Below, piece by piece: positions 41,633 through 51,157 of a DNA stretch of 64,000 bases. The notes under the pieces were generated by a model. The model was not told where the DNA came from. It was given only the letters and a program-made list of their open reading frames with translations, and did not search any database. Made by a program: the position numbers and the translations under genes. The stretch comes from Flagellimonas hymeniacidonis (lineage in GTDB: Bacteria > Bacteroidota > Bacteroidia > Flavobacteriales > Flavobacteriaceae), in NCBI RefSeq assembly GCF_008040165.1, contig NZ_VRUR01000001.1, positions 1,197,349-1,261,348 of the forward strand. The letters are read 5' to 3'. How positions within the stretch are numbered: position 1 is the stretch's first letter; each line of letters begins with the position of its first letter.

Positions 41633-41683
41633 ATTTCAATAATTAAAAGCCCTATAATCTATAGGGCTTTTAATTATTGAAAT
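41633..41683. terminator. Perfect 24-bp palindrome, bidirectional terminator
   Basis: Arms of 24 bases pair without mismatch around ATC; the core AAAAGCCCTATA/TATAGGGCTTTT has T runs on both sides and can end transcription from either direction. The outer AT-rich extension is unusually long. Confidence 0.75.
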
Positions 41684-41696
41684 GGATAAAATTATC

Positions 41697-42452
41697 TTAT
41701 TTAAACAAAATAGCTATAGCCCCGATGGCGGTGACAATTAAAATAAACCTTTTGTAATTACGATCATTGATTTTTTTTACAAGCACAACACCTAAAAAGA
41801 GTCCAGCAAGAATTGCAGGAAGTAGCTTTAAATTAATCAACAATGTTTCTTGGGATATCGTTTTCCAAACAAATAAATGAAAAGGAAGCTTAAATAGATT
41901 GGTAATAAAAAAAAGCCATGCAGCCGTGCCAACAAATTCGTTTTTGGGCAGGCGCATTGCTAAAAAGAAAATATTGGTAAAAGCACCTGCCAAATTCCCG
42001 ATCATGGTGCAAATACCAGCCATAATTCCTATGGAGCCAGCAAAGAGATTATGTGTGGGTACAGATTGGGATTTTCTCTTGTCCCACCAAATCAACATGC
42101 CTAAACTAAAAAGAATGACGACTACCATTCCTACTTTGAATTCTTTAGCTGGGAGGTCCTTTCCGAGGAAAACACCAATAAGAATGCCACCAAGCATCCA
42201 AGGCAAAAATTTAAAAATATGATGCCATTGAGTATGTCTATTGTAATATGCTACGGCAAATACATCTCCAACCAAAAGCAATGGAATGATTAAACCCGTG
42301 GATTCCTTTGCTCCAAATGCCAAAGCCATAAGGGTTACATTAAAAATGGAAAGCCCCTTTAGTCCTGCTTTGGATATTCCCATTAAAAAAGCTGCGGTTG
42401 CAGCCATGGCCCAAACCATTAAAGAGGGCTCAACTGTTGTAGATAGCGTCAA
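41697..42452 (-). CDS. TauE/SafE-family membrane transporter
   Basis: 251 residues, about eight transmembrane segments. The repeated family pattern is visible (FLMGISKAGLKG, GLIIPLLLVGD; AGICTMIGNLAGAF, GTAAWLFFITNLFK). Members export sulfite, sulfoacetate or similar anions. The TTG start at 42,452 or ATG at 42,419 are both possible. It is divergent from the symporter gene. Confidence 0.85.
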   Translation of the reverse strand: MTLSTTVEPSLMVWAMAATAAFLMGISKAGLKGLSIFNVTLMALAFGAKESTGLIIPLLLVGDVFAVAYYNRHTQWHHIFKFLPWMLGGILIGVFLGKDLPAKEFKVGMVVVILFSLGMLIWWDKRKSQSVPTHNLFAGSIGIMAGICTMIGNLAGAFTNIFFLAMRLPKNEFVGTAAWLFFITNLFKLPFHLFVWKTISQETLLINLKLLPAILAGLFLGVVLVKKINDRNYKRFILIVTAIGAIAILFK

Positions 42453-42529
42453 AACTGGTGTTTAGCGAACAAAGGATAAAGGTATTTTAAAAAATCATAC
42501 TTTAGTGGAAAACCAAACCAATTAAAAAT

Positions 42530-44341
42530 ATGGAACTCAGTACGCTGGACTACACTTTAATTTTTGTTTTTTTTGCCATTGTTTTGGGAATAGGCATTTA
42601 TGTTTCCAAGAAATCTGGCAAGAGTTCTTCCGAGTATTTTTTATCTGGTAGAACAATGCCTTGGTGGTTGCTGGGCCTATCAATGGTGGCAACGACTTTT
42701 TCTACAGACACGCCTAACTTGGTGACCGATTTGGTAAGAACAAATGGAGTTTCGGCCAACTGGGGTTGGTGGTGCTTTCTTTTGACTGGGATGCTTACCG
42801 TTTTTGTCTACGCCAAATTGTGGAGAAAATCAAATGTAAAAACAGATTTAGAGTTTTATGAACTTCGATATGGAGGTAAAGCCGCAAGCTTTTTAAGGAA
42901 ATTCCGTGCCATTTACCTAGGAGTATTTTTCAATGTCATCACCATGGCCTCCGTAACTCTGGCGGCGATTAAAATTGGTGGCGTTATGTTGGGTCTTGAA
43001 CCTTGGGAAACTGTTGTTGCTGGAGGTTTGATAACCGTTATTTTTAGTGCACTAGGTGGATTTAAGGGAGTGGTTTATAGTGACTTTTTACTCTTTTTTG
43101 TTGCCATGGCAGGGGCAATAGGAGCGGCATATTACTTGGTCAACATACCAGAAGTAGGCGGAATACAAGCCATTATGGAAAATGAGAATGTCAAAGATAA
43201 ATTAAGTATTCTTCCAGACTTCAGTGATAAAAAAGCTGTAATTACAATGCTGATTATTCCTTTGGCAGTGCAGTGGTGGAGTTCCTGGTATCCTGGTGGA
43301 GAACCAGGCGGTGGCGGATATATAGCCCAAAGGATGCTTGCAGCTAAAAATGAGAATCATGCCATTGGGGCAACATTCTTTTTTAATATAATGCATTATG
43401 CATTGCGGCCTTGGCCATGGATTTTGGTGGCTTTGGCGTCTTTAGTAGTGTATCCGGATATTGCCAGTATTCAAGAAGCATTCCCAAATGTAGCGGACAG
43501 CAAATTAGGGCAGGATTTAGCATATTCGGCAATGCTAACAAAACTGCCCAGCGGGTTATTAGGGCTTGTATTGGCTTCCTTGGTTGCGGCTTATATGAGT
43601 ACTATCTCCACACAATTAAACTGGGGCTCTTCCTACGTGGTATATGACTTTTATAAACAGCAAATCAATCCAGATGCTACAGAAAAACAAATGGTAAATG
43701 TAGGAAGACTTTCAACAGTTGTCTTAATGGTTTTAAGCGCATTCTTGGCTTTGGCATTACAAAACGCAATGGGAGTTTTCAACTTGCTACTTTCTTTTGG
43801 TGCAGGTACGGGACTTATTTTTATTCTTCGCTGGTTTTGGTGGCGTATTAATGCTTGGAGTGAAATAACCGCGATGTTTTCTTCCGGAATTTTAGCCATC
43901 CTTTTAGAAACAACAGTATTAAAAGAGATACTCTTCAATCCTGAAACCGGCGTATTTCCAGAATGGGGAGAATTACCATTTATAATGATTGTAACTTCCA
44001 TAATATGGCTTACAGCTACCTTTGTTACCCAAGCCGAAACCAAAGATGTGTTAAGAAGCTTTTATAAAAAAATACAACCTGGAGGTCCTGGTTGGACGAA
44101 AATTATCGAAGATGCAAAAGAAGATAATGTTGAAATCGTTGATAGTAATCAGAAATGGAGTGTTCCTTCTGGAATAACCGCAATGTTGCTTGGAGTTGTA
44201 CTTATTTACACTCTAATGTTTGCAACAGGATATTGGATTTATGGTGAAACAAATTTAGCATTGATATTGACTGCTGTCTCGGCTATTTCAGCATTTTTGC
44301 TTATTAGAGCTTGGGGGAAAATGAAGGACGACCTTTTATAA
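42530..44341 (+). CDS. Sodium:solute symporter (SSS family)
   Basis: 603 residues with about 14 transmembrane segments. N-terminal LSGRTMPWWLLGLSMVATTF and the sodium-site region match SSS/SGLT transporters. The likely substrate is a sugar or sugar derivative, because the gene is followed after 7 bases by a DUF5009 acyltransferase related to glucosamine acetylation. It probably imports the substrate by Na+ gradient. Confidence 0.9.
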   Translation: MELSTLDYTLIFVFFAIVLGIGIYVSKKSGKSSSEYFLSGRTMPWWLLGLSMVATTFSTDTPNLVTDLVRTNGVSANWGWWCFLLTGMLTVFVYAKLWRKSNVKTDLEFYELRYGGKAASFLRKFRAIYLGVFFNVITMASVTLAAIKIGGVMLGLEPWETVVAGGLITVIFSALGGFKGVVYSDFLLFFVAMAGAIGAAYYLVNIPEVGGIQAIMENENVKDKLSILPDFSDKKAVITMLIIPLAVQWWSSWYPGGEPGGGGYIAQRMLAAKNENHAIGATFFFNIMHYALRPWPWILVALASLVVYPDIASIQEAFPNVADSKLGQDLAYSAMLTKLPSGLLGLVLASLVAAYMSTISTQLNWGSSYVVYDFYKQQINPDATEKQMVNVGRLSTVVLMVLSAFLALALQNAMGVFNLLLSFGAGTGLIFILRWFWWRINAWSEITAMFSSGILAILLETTVLKEILFNPETGVFPEWGELPFIMIVTSIIWLTATFVTQAETKDVLRSFYKKIQPGGPGWTKIIEDAKEDNVEIVDSNQKWSVPSGITAMLLGVVLIYTLMFATGYWIYGETNLALILTAVSAISAFLLIRAWGKMKDDLL

Positions 44342-44348
44342 TCAGCTT

Positions 44349-45437
44349 ATGAAAAACAGGATTCTTTCCGTCGATATTTTTAGAGGCGCGACTATTATTC
44401 TGATGATTTTGGTGAATACCCCGGGCACATGGTCTAATGTATATGCGCCTTTACTACATGCAAAATGGCATGGATATACCCCAACCGATTTGGTATTTCC
44501 ATTTTTTCTGTTCATCGTGGGCACCTCTATTGTTTTTGCTTATCAAAACAAGAAAGCAGATGCTGCGGTATACAAAAAAATTACCATCAGAAGTTTAAAA
44601 CTAATTGGACTTGGCCTCTGTTTAGGGGCATTTACCCTTACTTTTCCCTTTATAAAGGATTTTGCTTCGATTCGATTTCCCGGTGTATTGCAGCGTATTG
44701 GAGTAGCGTTCTTCTTTGCCGCAATACTTTTTTTAAATCTAGATTGGAAGAAGCTAATTTGGGTGGCGGCAGTTCTGTTAATTGGTTATTGGCTGTTAAT
44801 GGTTTTTGTTCCTGTCGAAGGAGTAGCGTCAACACTAGAGAGAGCGCCAAATAACTTGGCGAATTATTTAGATGTGCAACTTTTTGGAACGCACAACTAC
44901 AAACCGGATTATGACCCTGAAGGTTTACTGAGCACAATCCCGGCAATAGTAAGTTCGCTATTGGGAATTTTCACTGGCTTGATACTTGCATCAAAGCACG
45001 AGAAAAAAACGACACTGTTATTTGGTATAGGTGGGTCAATGTTGTTAGTTGGACACCTTTGGGATTTCATATTCCCCATCAACAAGGCACTTTGGACAAG
45101 TAGCTTTGTTTTGGTCACAGCGGGTTGGGCCAATATTGTTTTAGCAGCAATCTATTTCTTAACCGATGTAAAGAAAATAAAGTTCGGAAGCATATTTAGA
45201 TATGCTGGGGCAAATGCTATTGTGGTATATTTTTTATCCAGCTTTATCACAAAACTGTTTTATTCCATAAAAGTGGATGGTGATACGTCGCTCCACGGAT
45301 GGCTTTTCAATAAGATTTATGTTTACGACTTTATATCCCTGGAGCTTTCTTCATTGCTCTATGGTTTGAGCGTTGTGTCTTTTTACTGCCTATTGGCCTA
45401 TGTGCTTTATAAAAGGAAAATCTTTATCAAGGTGTAG
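44349..45437 (+). CDS. DUF5009 / heparan-alpha-glucosaminide acetyltransferase-like membrane protein
   Basis: 362 residues with about ten transmembrane segments. RILSVDIFRGATIILMILVN at the start, then HAKWHGYTPTDLVFPFFLFI, match the NagX/HGSNAT group that acetylates amino sugars across the membrane (the His in LLHAKWHG is the usual active residue). The gene starts 7 bases after the symporter, so the pair is one operon and probably takes up and modifies an amino sugar. Confidence 0.85.
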   Translation: MKNRILSVDIFRGATIILMILVNTPGTWSNVYAPLLHAKWHGYTPTDLVFPFFLFIVGTSIVFAYQNKKADAAVYKKITIRSLKLIGLGLCLGAFTLTFPFIKDFASIRFPGVLQRIGVAFFFAAILFLNLDWKKLIWVAAVLLIGYWLLMVFVPVEGVASTLERAPNNLANYLDVQLFGTHNYKPDYDPEGLLSTIPAIVSSLLGIFTGLILASKHEKKTTLLFGIGGSMLLVGHLWDFIFPINKALWTSSFVLVTAGWANIVLAAIYFLTDVKKIKFGSIFRYAGANAIVVYFLSSFITKLFYSIKVDGDTSLHGWLFNKIYVYDFISLELSSLLYGLSVVSFYCLLAYVLYKRKIFIKV

Positions 45438-45453
45438 AGAGAGAAATAATCAT

Positions 45454-46044
45454 TTAGGAGTGAAGTTGAATCAATCGCGCTACATATTTCCCAATAACAT
45501 CAAACTCTAAATTTACTTTAGTGCCAGGGGCATAGGTGTTAAACCTGGTATGCTCATAGGTGTATGGTATAATAGCAACACTAAACGCATCTTTTTTAGA
45601 ATCAACCACAGTTAGGCTGACTCCGTCAACGGTAATGGACCCTTTTTCAATGGTCACATTATTGAGAGAAGAATCATATTGAAAACTAAAAACCCAACTA
45701 CCATCCTTTTGGTCAACACTACTACAACTAGCAGTTTGATCAACATGTCCTTGAACAATATGACCATCCAATCGTGCTCCCAATACCATGGCTCTTTCAA
45801 GGTTTACAACATCGCCAAGGGCTAGGTCACCCAAGCTGGTTTTATTTAAGGTTTCTTCAATTGCGGTTACTGTGTACAAATCCCCGTCCAATGCAACAAC
45901 GGTTAAACAGACACCATTATGGGCTACGCTCTGGTCTATTTTTAATTCAGAAGTTATTTTGGAGGAAATGGTAATATGCAAATTATCCCCCTCTTTTTCT
46001 AACTTTTCAACCCTCCCTAAAGTCTCAATAATACCTGTAAACAT
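45454..46044 (-). CDS. ribE: Riboflavin synthase alpha chain
   Basis: 196 residues from ATG at 46,044 (MFTGIIETLGRV). Two lumazine-binding domains follow each other: HNGVCLTVV and GHIVQGHVDQ in the first, TVDGVSLTVVD and FDVIGKYVARL in the second. It joins two molecules of 6,7-dimethyl-8-ribityllumazine to riboflavin in the cytoplasm. The open frame continues far upstream, but that part is the antisense of pdxA. Divergent from pdxA with 58 bases between them. Confidence 0.93.
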   Translation of the reverse strand: MFTGIIETLGRVEKLEKEGDNLHITISSKITSELKIDQSVAHNGVCLTVVALDGDLYTVTAIEETLNKTSLGDLALGDVVNLERAMVLGARLDGHIVQGHVDQTASCSSVDQKDGSWVFSFQYDSSLNNVTIEKGSITVDGVSLTVVDSKKDAFSVAIIPYTYEHTRFNTYAPGTKVNLEFDVIGKYVARLIQLHS

Positions 46045-46102
46045 GAATCTTTTTAATTGAGTAGTTTTGTAGTGTAAATGTAGCCATATCGGCATTGATT
46101 TT

Positions 46103-47155
46103 ATGAAAGAAAAGGGAAAAATAAAGCTAGGGATTTCCATTGGGGATTTTAATGGAATTGGAATTGAGGTAGCATTAAAGACTTTTGAAGATCCAAGAAT
46201 GATGGATTTTTGTACCCCAATTATTTTCGCTTCCAACAAGATGATAACACAACAAAAATCTGATTTAGAGCTTGGACTACATTTTAATGGTATTAGAGAT
46301 GCCTCCCAAGTTGTGGATGGAAAAATCAATATTGTAAATGTCTGGAAGGAAACCCCAAGAGTGGAATTTGGACAGGCTACTGAAGAAGCAGGAAAATATG
46401 CCATAAAGTCCCTTAGAGCGGCAGTTGAAGCATTAAAAAACGATAAAATTGATGTTTTGGTAACTGCGCCAATCAATAAAAACAATATACAAGCGGAGGA
46501 CTTCAAATTTCCAGGACATACAGATTTTCTTGCCCAGGAGTTAAAAGGAGAGAGTCTTATGTTTATGGTTGCGGATAGCCTTCGCATTGGTTTGCTAACC
46601 GATCATATCGCCGTTAAAAATGTAGCAGAGGCGATTACCCCCCAATTGATTAGGGATAAAGTACAAACCATGGAAAAATCCCTTAAAATGGATTTCGGGA
46701 TACGTAGACCCAAAATAGCCTTATTGGGTATTAATCCACATAGTGGTGATAACGGGACCATTGGTGAGGAGGATGATAAAATCTTAAAACCCGTAATTCA
46801 AGAATTGTTTGAAGCTGGAACTTTGGTATACGGACCATATTCAGCAGATAGCTTTTTTGGCTCCAACACACATTCAAATTTTGATGCTATACTTGCGGCG
46901 TATCACGACCAAGGACTCATTCCATTTAAAACTTTATCGTTTGGCAAGGGTGTAAACTACACCGCTGGATTGGAAAAAGTAAGAACGTCACCAGATCATG
47001 GAACGGCGTATGAGATTGCAGGAAAAGGACAGGCAGATGAAAGCTCCTTTAAAGAAGCAGTTTTTTCGGCCATTAAGATTTTTAAAAATAGGGCCGAGCA
47101 TCTAGCATTGAACAAAAACCCTTTGCAAAAGCAGAAGGTGAAACGGGCAAGTTAA
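46103..47155 (+). CDS. pdxA: 4-hydroxythreonine-4-phosphate dehydrogenase
   Basis: 350 residues. PdxA signatures are present: ISIGDFNGIGIEVALKTF at the start, APINKNNIQ, FPGHTDFLAQ (metal His), HSGDNGTIGEED, AYHDQGLIPFKTL and SPDHGTAYEIAGKG. NAD-dependent oxidation in the DXP-dependent vitamin B6 pathway. It pairs divergently with ribE, a common flavobacterial arrangement. Confidence 0.93.
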   Translation: MKEKGKIKLGISIGDFNGIGIEVALKTFEDPRMMDFCTPIIFASNKMITQQKSDLELGLHFNGIRDASQVVDGKINIVNVWKETPRVEFGQATEEAGKYAIKSLRAAVEALKNDKIDVLVTAPINKNNIQAEDFKFPGHTDFLAQELKGESLMFMVADSLRIGLLTDHIAVKNVAEAITPQLIRDKVQTMEKSLKMDFGIRRPKIALLGINPHSGDNGTIGEEDDKILKPVIQELFEAGTLVYGPYSADSFFGSNTHSNFDAILAAYHDQGLIPFKTLSFGKGVNYTAGLEKVRTSPDHGTAYEIAGKGQADESSFKEAVFSAIKIFKNRAEHLALNKNPLQKQKVKRAS

Positions 47156-47192
47156 AACTTGACATAGGCACATTATATTTATTGGAATTGAA

Positions 47193-47222
47193 TTGTGATT
47201 TTCCAAATAAATAGTATCTTTG
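47193..47222 (+). promoter_or_regulatory. Bacteroidota-type promoter of the DUF177-rpmF-fabH operon
   Basis: TTG at 47,193-47,195 and TATCTTTG at 47,215-47,222 with 19 bases between match the consensus exactly; the DUF177 start follows 43 bases later. Confidence 0.75.
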
Positions 47223-47264
47223 CACCCGCCTTTAAGGGCTGGTACACAAACCTTAAGTGTAGAA

Positions 47265-47798
47265 ATGATGAAGCTGAAGGAGTTTTTTATTCCTTTTTCG
47301 GGATTGAAGTTAGGGAAACATGAGTTTGGGTATGAGATTGACAATACGTTCTTTGAATCTTTTGAATACCATGAATTTAACAGTGCCTCAATAGCGGTTA
47401 CTGCCATATTGGACAAAATGAACAATATGATGGAACTCACTATTGAAGCTGAAGGATCAGTAAATGTAGATGGAGATTTAACAGGGGAACCTTTTGATCA
47501 ACCCATTACATCAGATTTGCACCTTGTGGTCAAGTTTGGGGAGGAATATAATGATGAGAATGACGAAATTTTAGTCATTCCCCACGGAGAACACCAAATT
47601 AATATTTCGCAATACATATATGAGATGTTAGTTTTGGCAGTTCCGCAAAAACGAGTACACCCTGGAGTATTGGATGGTACATTGCAGTCGGAAATGCTGG
47701 ATAAGTTGGAAGAATTGCAACCAAAAGAAATCAAAGAAGAATCAGAAAGCACAGATCCCAGATGGGATGATTTAAAAAAGTTACTAACGGATAAATAG
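47265..47798 (+). CDS. DUF177 (YceD) protein
   Basis: 177 residues from ATG at 47,265 ([15 protein letters not shown]); the longer frame contains the promoter. DUF177 pattern [48 protein letters not shown]. The zinc-type cysteines seen in many homologues are absent, as in other flavobacteria. Family members act in 23S rRNA metabolism and sit before rpmF, as here. Confidence 0.88.
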   Translation: MMKLKEFFIPFSGLKLGKHEFGYEIDNTFFESFEYHEFNSASIAVTAILDKMNNMMELTIEAEGSVNVDGDLTGEPFDQPITSDLHLVVKFGEEYNDENDEILVIPHGEHQINISQYIYEMLVLAVPQKRVHPGVLDGTLQSEMLDKLEELQPKEIKEESESTDPRWDDLKKLLTDK

Positions 47799-47805
47799 GT
47801 TTATA

Positions 47806-48006
47806 ATGGCACATCCTAAAAGAAAAATATCAAAAACCAGAAGGGACAAAAGAAGAACCCACTATAAGGCAACGATGCCTACAATTGCTAAGGATTCCGT
47901 AACCGGAGAAATGCATCTTTATCACAGAGCACATTGGCATGAAGGCAAGTTGTACTATCGAGGTCAAATTTTGATAGACAAAACAGAAGAAGAAGCTGCG
48001 GCATAA
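47806..48006 (+). CDS. rpmF: 50S ribosomal protein L32
   Basis: 66 residues. [21 protein letters not shown] with [16 protein letters not shown] is clear L32. The four zinc cysteines are missing, so this is the zinc-independent form. It follows DUF177 by 7 bases and precedes a terminator. Confidence 0.95.
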   Translation: MAHPKRKISKTRRDKRRTHYKATMPTIAKDSVTGEMHLYHRAHWHEGKLYYRGQILIDKTEEEAAA

Positions 48007-48030
48007 TCGCAAGCCCTTTAGAATAAACCG

Positions 48031-48062
48031 ACTCCCGTTTTTAAACAACGGGAGTTTTTTTA
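48031..48062 (+). terminator. Rho-independent terminator after rpmF
   Basis: ACTCCCGTT and AACGGGAGT pair across 7 bases and are followed by Ts. Confidence 0.85.
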
Positions 48063-48178
48063 TGGGGTCTAGTTAATTTTAAAAACAAAACGGTTTTGGA
48101 TAAAAAGTCGTAGAAAATGACTATTTTTCACCGTTTTTGGGTCAAATTTTAACTTTTTTGACAAAAAAGGACACTAAT

Positions 48179-49174
48179 ATGAAAAAACAAACAGCAGCAA
48201 TTACAGCTGTGGGAGGATATGTTCCAGAATTCGTTTTATCCAATAAAGTGTTGGAAACCATGGTGGAAACCAATGACGAATGGATTACTTCAAGAACAGG
48301 AATAAAAGAACGTAGAATCTTAAAAAAAGAGAACCAAGGGACCTCTTATTTGGCAATAAAAGCCGCTGAAGATTTGATTGCAAAGAGTGGTGTAGACCCT
48401 AAGGAAATAGATTTTGTATTGGTGGCCACAGCTACTCCGGATCTTCCAGTAGCCGCAACAGCCGCTTATGTTGCATCAGAAATTGGAGCAGTGAATGCAT
48501 TTTCATATGATTTGCAGGCAGCCTGTTCCAGCTTTTTGTTTGGCATGTCTACGGCTGCAAGCTACATTGAGTCTGGACGATATAAAAAAGTGTTGTTGAT
48601 TGGAGCGGATAAAATGTCTTCAATTATTGATTATACAGATCGTACAACGTGTATCATCTTTGGAGATGGTGCGGGTGCAGCTCTTTTTGAGCCGAACGAT
48701 GAAGGCTTGGGTCTTCAAGATGAATATTTACGTACAGATGGTGTTGGGCGTCAGTTCCTAAAGATAGATGCTGGTGGTTCTATTTTGCCAGCCTCTGAGG
48801 AAACCATTAAGAACAAACAACATTACGTTTATCAAGATGGTAAATCCGTATTTAAGTTTGCCGTTTCCAATATGGCGGATGTTTCTGCCTTGATTATGGA
48901 TCGGAACAACCTTACTCACGATGACGTGCAATGGTTGGTTCCCCACCAAGCCAACAAACGCATTATAAATGCAACTGCAAATAGAATGGGTCTGGATGCA
49001 GACAAAGTGATGATTAACATCCACAGGTATGGAAACACCACATCTGCTACCTTACCTTTGTTGTTGTTTGACTATGAAAAACAGCTAAAAAAAGGAGATA
49101 ATCTTATTTTCGCTGCCTTTGGCGGCGGGTTTACTTGGGGATCCATTTATTTAAAATGGGCCTATAATTCTTAA
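48179..49174 (+). CDS. fabH: 3-oxoacyl-ACP synthase III (KAS III)
   Basis: 331 residues from ATG at 48,179 (MKKQTAAITAVGGY); the 14-codon extension lacks homology-like sequence. Catalytic triad Cys in DLQAACSSFLFG (about 116), His in VPHQANKRI (about 255) and Asn in HRYGNTTSAT (about 285). Starts fatty-acid synthesis by condensing acetyl-CoA with malonyl-ACP. Followed 27 bases later by accB. Confidence 0.94.
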   Translation: MKKQTAAITAVGGYVPEFVLSNKVLETMVETNDEWITSRTGIKERRILKKENQGTSYLAIKAAEDLIAKSGVDPKEIDFVLVATATPDLPVAATAAYVASEIGAVNAFSYDLQAACSSFLFGMSTAASYIESGRYKKVLLIGADKMSSIIDYTDRTTCIIFGDGAGAALFEPNDEGLGLQDEYLRTDGVGRQFLKIDAGGSILPASEETIKNKQHYVYQDGKSVFKFAVSNMADVSALIMDRNNLTHDDVQWLVPHQANKRIINATANRMGLDADKVMINIHRYGNTTSATLPLLLFDYEKQLKKGDNLIFAAFGGGFTWGSIYLKWAYNS

Positions 49175-49201
49175 AAAGCACAACTAACTAAATCATATTC
49201 C

Positions 49202-49690
49202 ATGGACATTAAGGAAATTCAAAGTTTAATCAAGTTTGTAGCCAAATCAGGCGCTAGCGAGGTAAAATTAGAGATGGAAGACATAAAGATTACCATTCGT
49301 ACCGGAAGCGATTCAGCTACACCTGAAACTACAATAGTGCAGCAAATACCAATGGCAGCAGCACCAGTTACGCCAGCGGCTCCAGCAGCCCCTGCGACAA
49401 CTCCAGCAGCTCCTGCTGCGGAAGAAGCTGCCCCAGAGGATGACTCAAAATATATTACCATCAAATCTCCAATTATTGGAACTTTTTATAGAAAACCGTC
49501 TCCAGACAAACCTACCTTTGTTGAGGTTGGGAGCACCATTAACAAAGGAGATGTGCTATGTGTTATTGAAGCAATGAAACTCTTTAATGATATTGAATCA
49601 GAGGTTTCTGGTAAGATTGTGAAGGTTTTGGTTGAAGATTCTTCCCCTGTAGAGTTTGACCAGCCTTTGTTTTTGGTCGATCCTTCTTAA
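49202..49690 (+). CDS. accB: Biotin carboxyl carrier protein of acetyl-CoA carboxylase
   Basis: 162 residues. An N-terminal dimerisation part, an alanine/proline-rich linker (residues ~50-80) and the biotinyl domain with [11 protein letters not shown], where the Lys near 126 carries biotin. Delivers carboxyl groups for malonyl-CoA synthesis. Paired with accC downstream. Confidence 0.94.
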   Translation: MDIKEIQSLIKFVAKSGASEVKLEMEDIKITIRTGSDSATPETTIVQQIPMAAAPVTPAAPAAPATTPAAPAAEEAAPEDDSKYITIKSPIIGTFYRKPSPDKPTFVEVGSTINKGDVLCVIEAMKLFNDIESEVSGKIVKVLVEDSSPVEFDQPLFLVDPS

Positions 49691-49771
49691 TCCAATTCTA
49701 AAAGTTCAGAACCTTAAAACCAAGAACTTGGAAAATGTTGTTTTGAAACTTTAGGCAAAACATAAAAAACT

Positions 49772-51124
49772 ATGTTTAAAAAAGTATTGATTGCAAATAG
49801 AGGAGAAATTGCACTTCGAATTATACGAACCTGCAAGGAAATGGGTATCAAAACGGTAGCTGTTTACTCCAAAGCAGATGAAGAAAGTCTTCATGTCCGG
49901 TTTGCAGATGAGGCAGTTTGCATTGGTCCAGCACCAAGTCACGAGTCCTATTTAAAAATACCAAACATTATTGCAGCGGCAGAAATCACTAATGCCGATG
50001 CAATTCACCCTGGATACGGTTTCCTTTCTGAGAATTCCAAGTTCTCAAAGATTTGTGCAGAACACGAAATTAAATTTATTGGAGCTTCTGGAGAACAGAT
50101 TGATAAAATGGGAGACAAGGCAACTGCCAAGGAAACCATGAAAAAAGCTGGAGTACCCACAATACCTGGTTCAGAAGGTTTGCTAAAGGATGTTGCCGAA
50201 GCTAAGAAGATAGCCAAGAAAATGGGCTATCCGGTTATGATAAAGGCTACTGCGGGTGGTGGTGGAAAAGGAATGCGTGCCGTTTGGTCCCAAGATGAAA
50301 TGGAAAGTAATTTTGAAAGCGCGGTACAAGAGGCTACGGCTGCATTTGGCAATGGCGGAATGTACATGGAAAAGTTGATTGAAGAACCACGTCACATCGA
50401 GATTCAGGTTGTGGGAGATCAATATGGAAAGGCCTGTCACTTATCCGAAAGGGATTGTTCCGTGCAGAGAAGGCATCAAAAGCTGACTGAGGAAACCCCT
50501 TCACCATTTATGACCGATTCTCTTAGAGAAGATATGGGTAAGGCTGCTGTAAAAGCTGCTGAGTATATAAAATACGAAGGAGCGGGAACAGTAGAATTTT
50601 TGGTGGACAAACACAGGAACTTCTACTTCATGGAAATGAATACTCGTATTCAAGTAGAGCATCCCATTACAGAACAGGTTGTCGACTATGACCTCATTAG
50701 AGAGCAAATATTAGTTGCCGGGGGTGTGCCAATTTCTGGGAAGAACTATTTTCCAAAGCTACATTCTATTGAATGTAGAATCAATGCCGAAGATCCTTAT
50801 AATGATTTTAGGCCATCACCTGGTAAGATTACCACATTACATACTCCAGGAGGTCATGGAATTCGATTGGACACACATGTGTATAGCGGTTATATGATTC
50901 CACCTAACTACGATTCCATGATTGCCAAATTGATAACAACGGCCCAAACAAGGGAAGAAGCCATTAACAAAATGCGAAGGGCATTAGATGAGTTTGTTAT
51001 TGAAGGCGTAAAAACTACTATTCCATTCCACAGACAATTAATGGATCATCCAGATTATTTGGCTGGAAATTATACTACAAAGTTTATGGAAGACTTTGAA
51101 ATGGACACAAAATATCTTGATTAA
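49772..51124 (+). CDS. accC: Biotin carboxylase subunit of acetyl-CoA carboxylase
   Basis: 450 residues. ATP-grasp enzyme: [20 protein letters not shown] start, [10 protein letters not shown] glycine loop, [14 protein letters not shown] metal/ATP site and the RPSPGKI end. Carboxylates the biotin of AccB using bicarbonate and ATP. Follows accB in the same operon and ends at a terminator. Confidence 0.95.
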   Translation: MFKKVLIANRGEIALRIIRTCKEMGIKTVAVYSKADEESLHVRFADEAVCIGPAPSHESYLKIPNIIAAAEITNADAIHPGYGFLSENSKFSKICAEHEIKFIGASGEQIDKMGDKATAKETMKKAGVPTIPGSEGLLKDVAEAKKIAKKMGYPVMIKATAGGGGKGMRAVWSQDEMESNFESAVQEATAAFGNGGMYMEKLIEEPRHIEIQVVGDQYGKACHLSERDCSVQRRHQKLTEETPSPFMTDSLREDMGKAAVKAAEYIKYEGAGTVEFLVDKHRNFYFMEMNTRIQVEHPITEQVVDYDLIREQILVAGGVPISGKNYFPKLHSIECRINAEDPYNDFRPSPGKITTLHTPGGHGIRLDTHVYSGYMIPPNYDSMIAKLITTAQTREEAINKMRRALDEFVIEGVKTTIPFHRQLMDHPDYLAGNYTTKFMEDFEMDTKYLD

Positions 51125-51127
51125 ATT

Positions 51128-51156
51128 AAACCCGATGAAAATCGGGTTTTTTCTTT
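51128..51156 (+). terminator. Rho-independent terminator after accC
   Basis: AAACCCGAT and ATCGGGTTT pair around GAAA, followed by TTTCTTTT. It ends directly before the next start codon. Confidence 0.85.
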
Positions 51157-51157
51157 T

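Noticed and set aside
46045..46587. N-terminal extension of the ribE frame to 377 codons
   Set aside because: The added part is the antisense of pdxA; MFTGIIE is the canonical start of riboflavin synthase.
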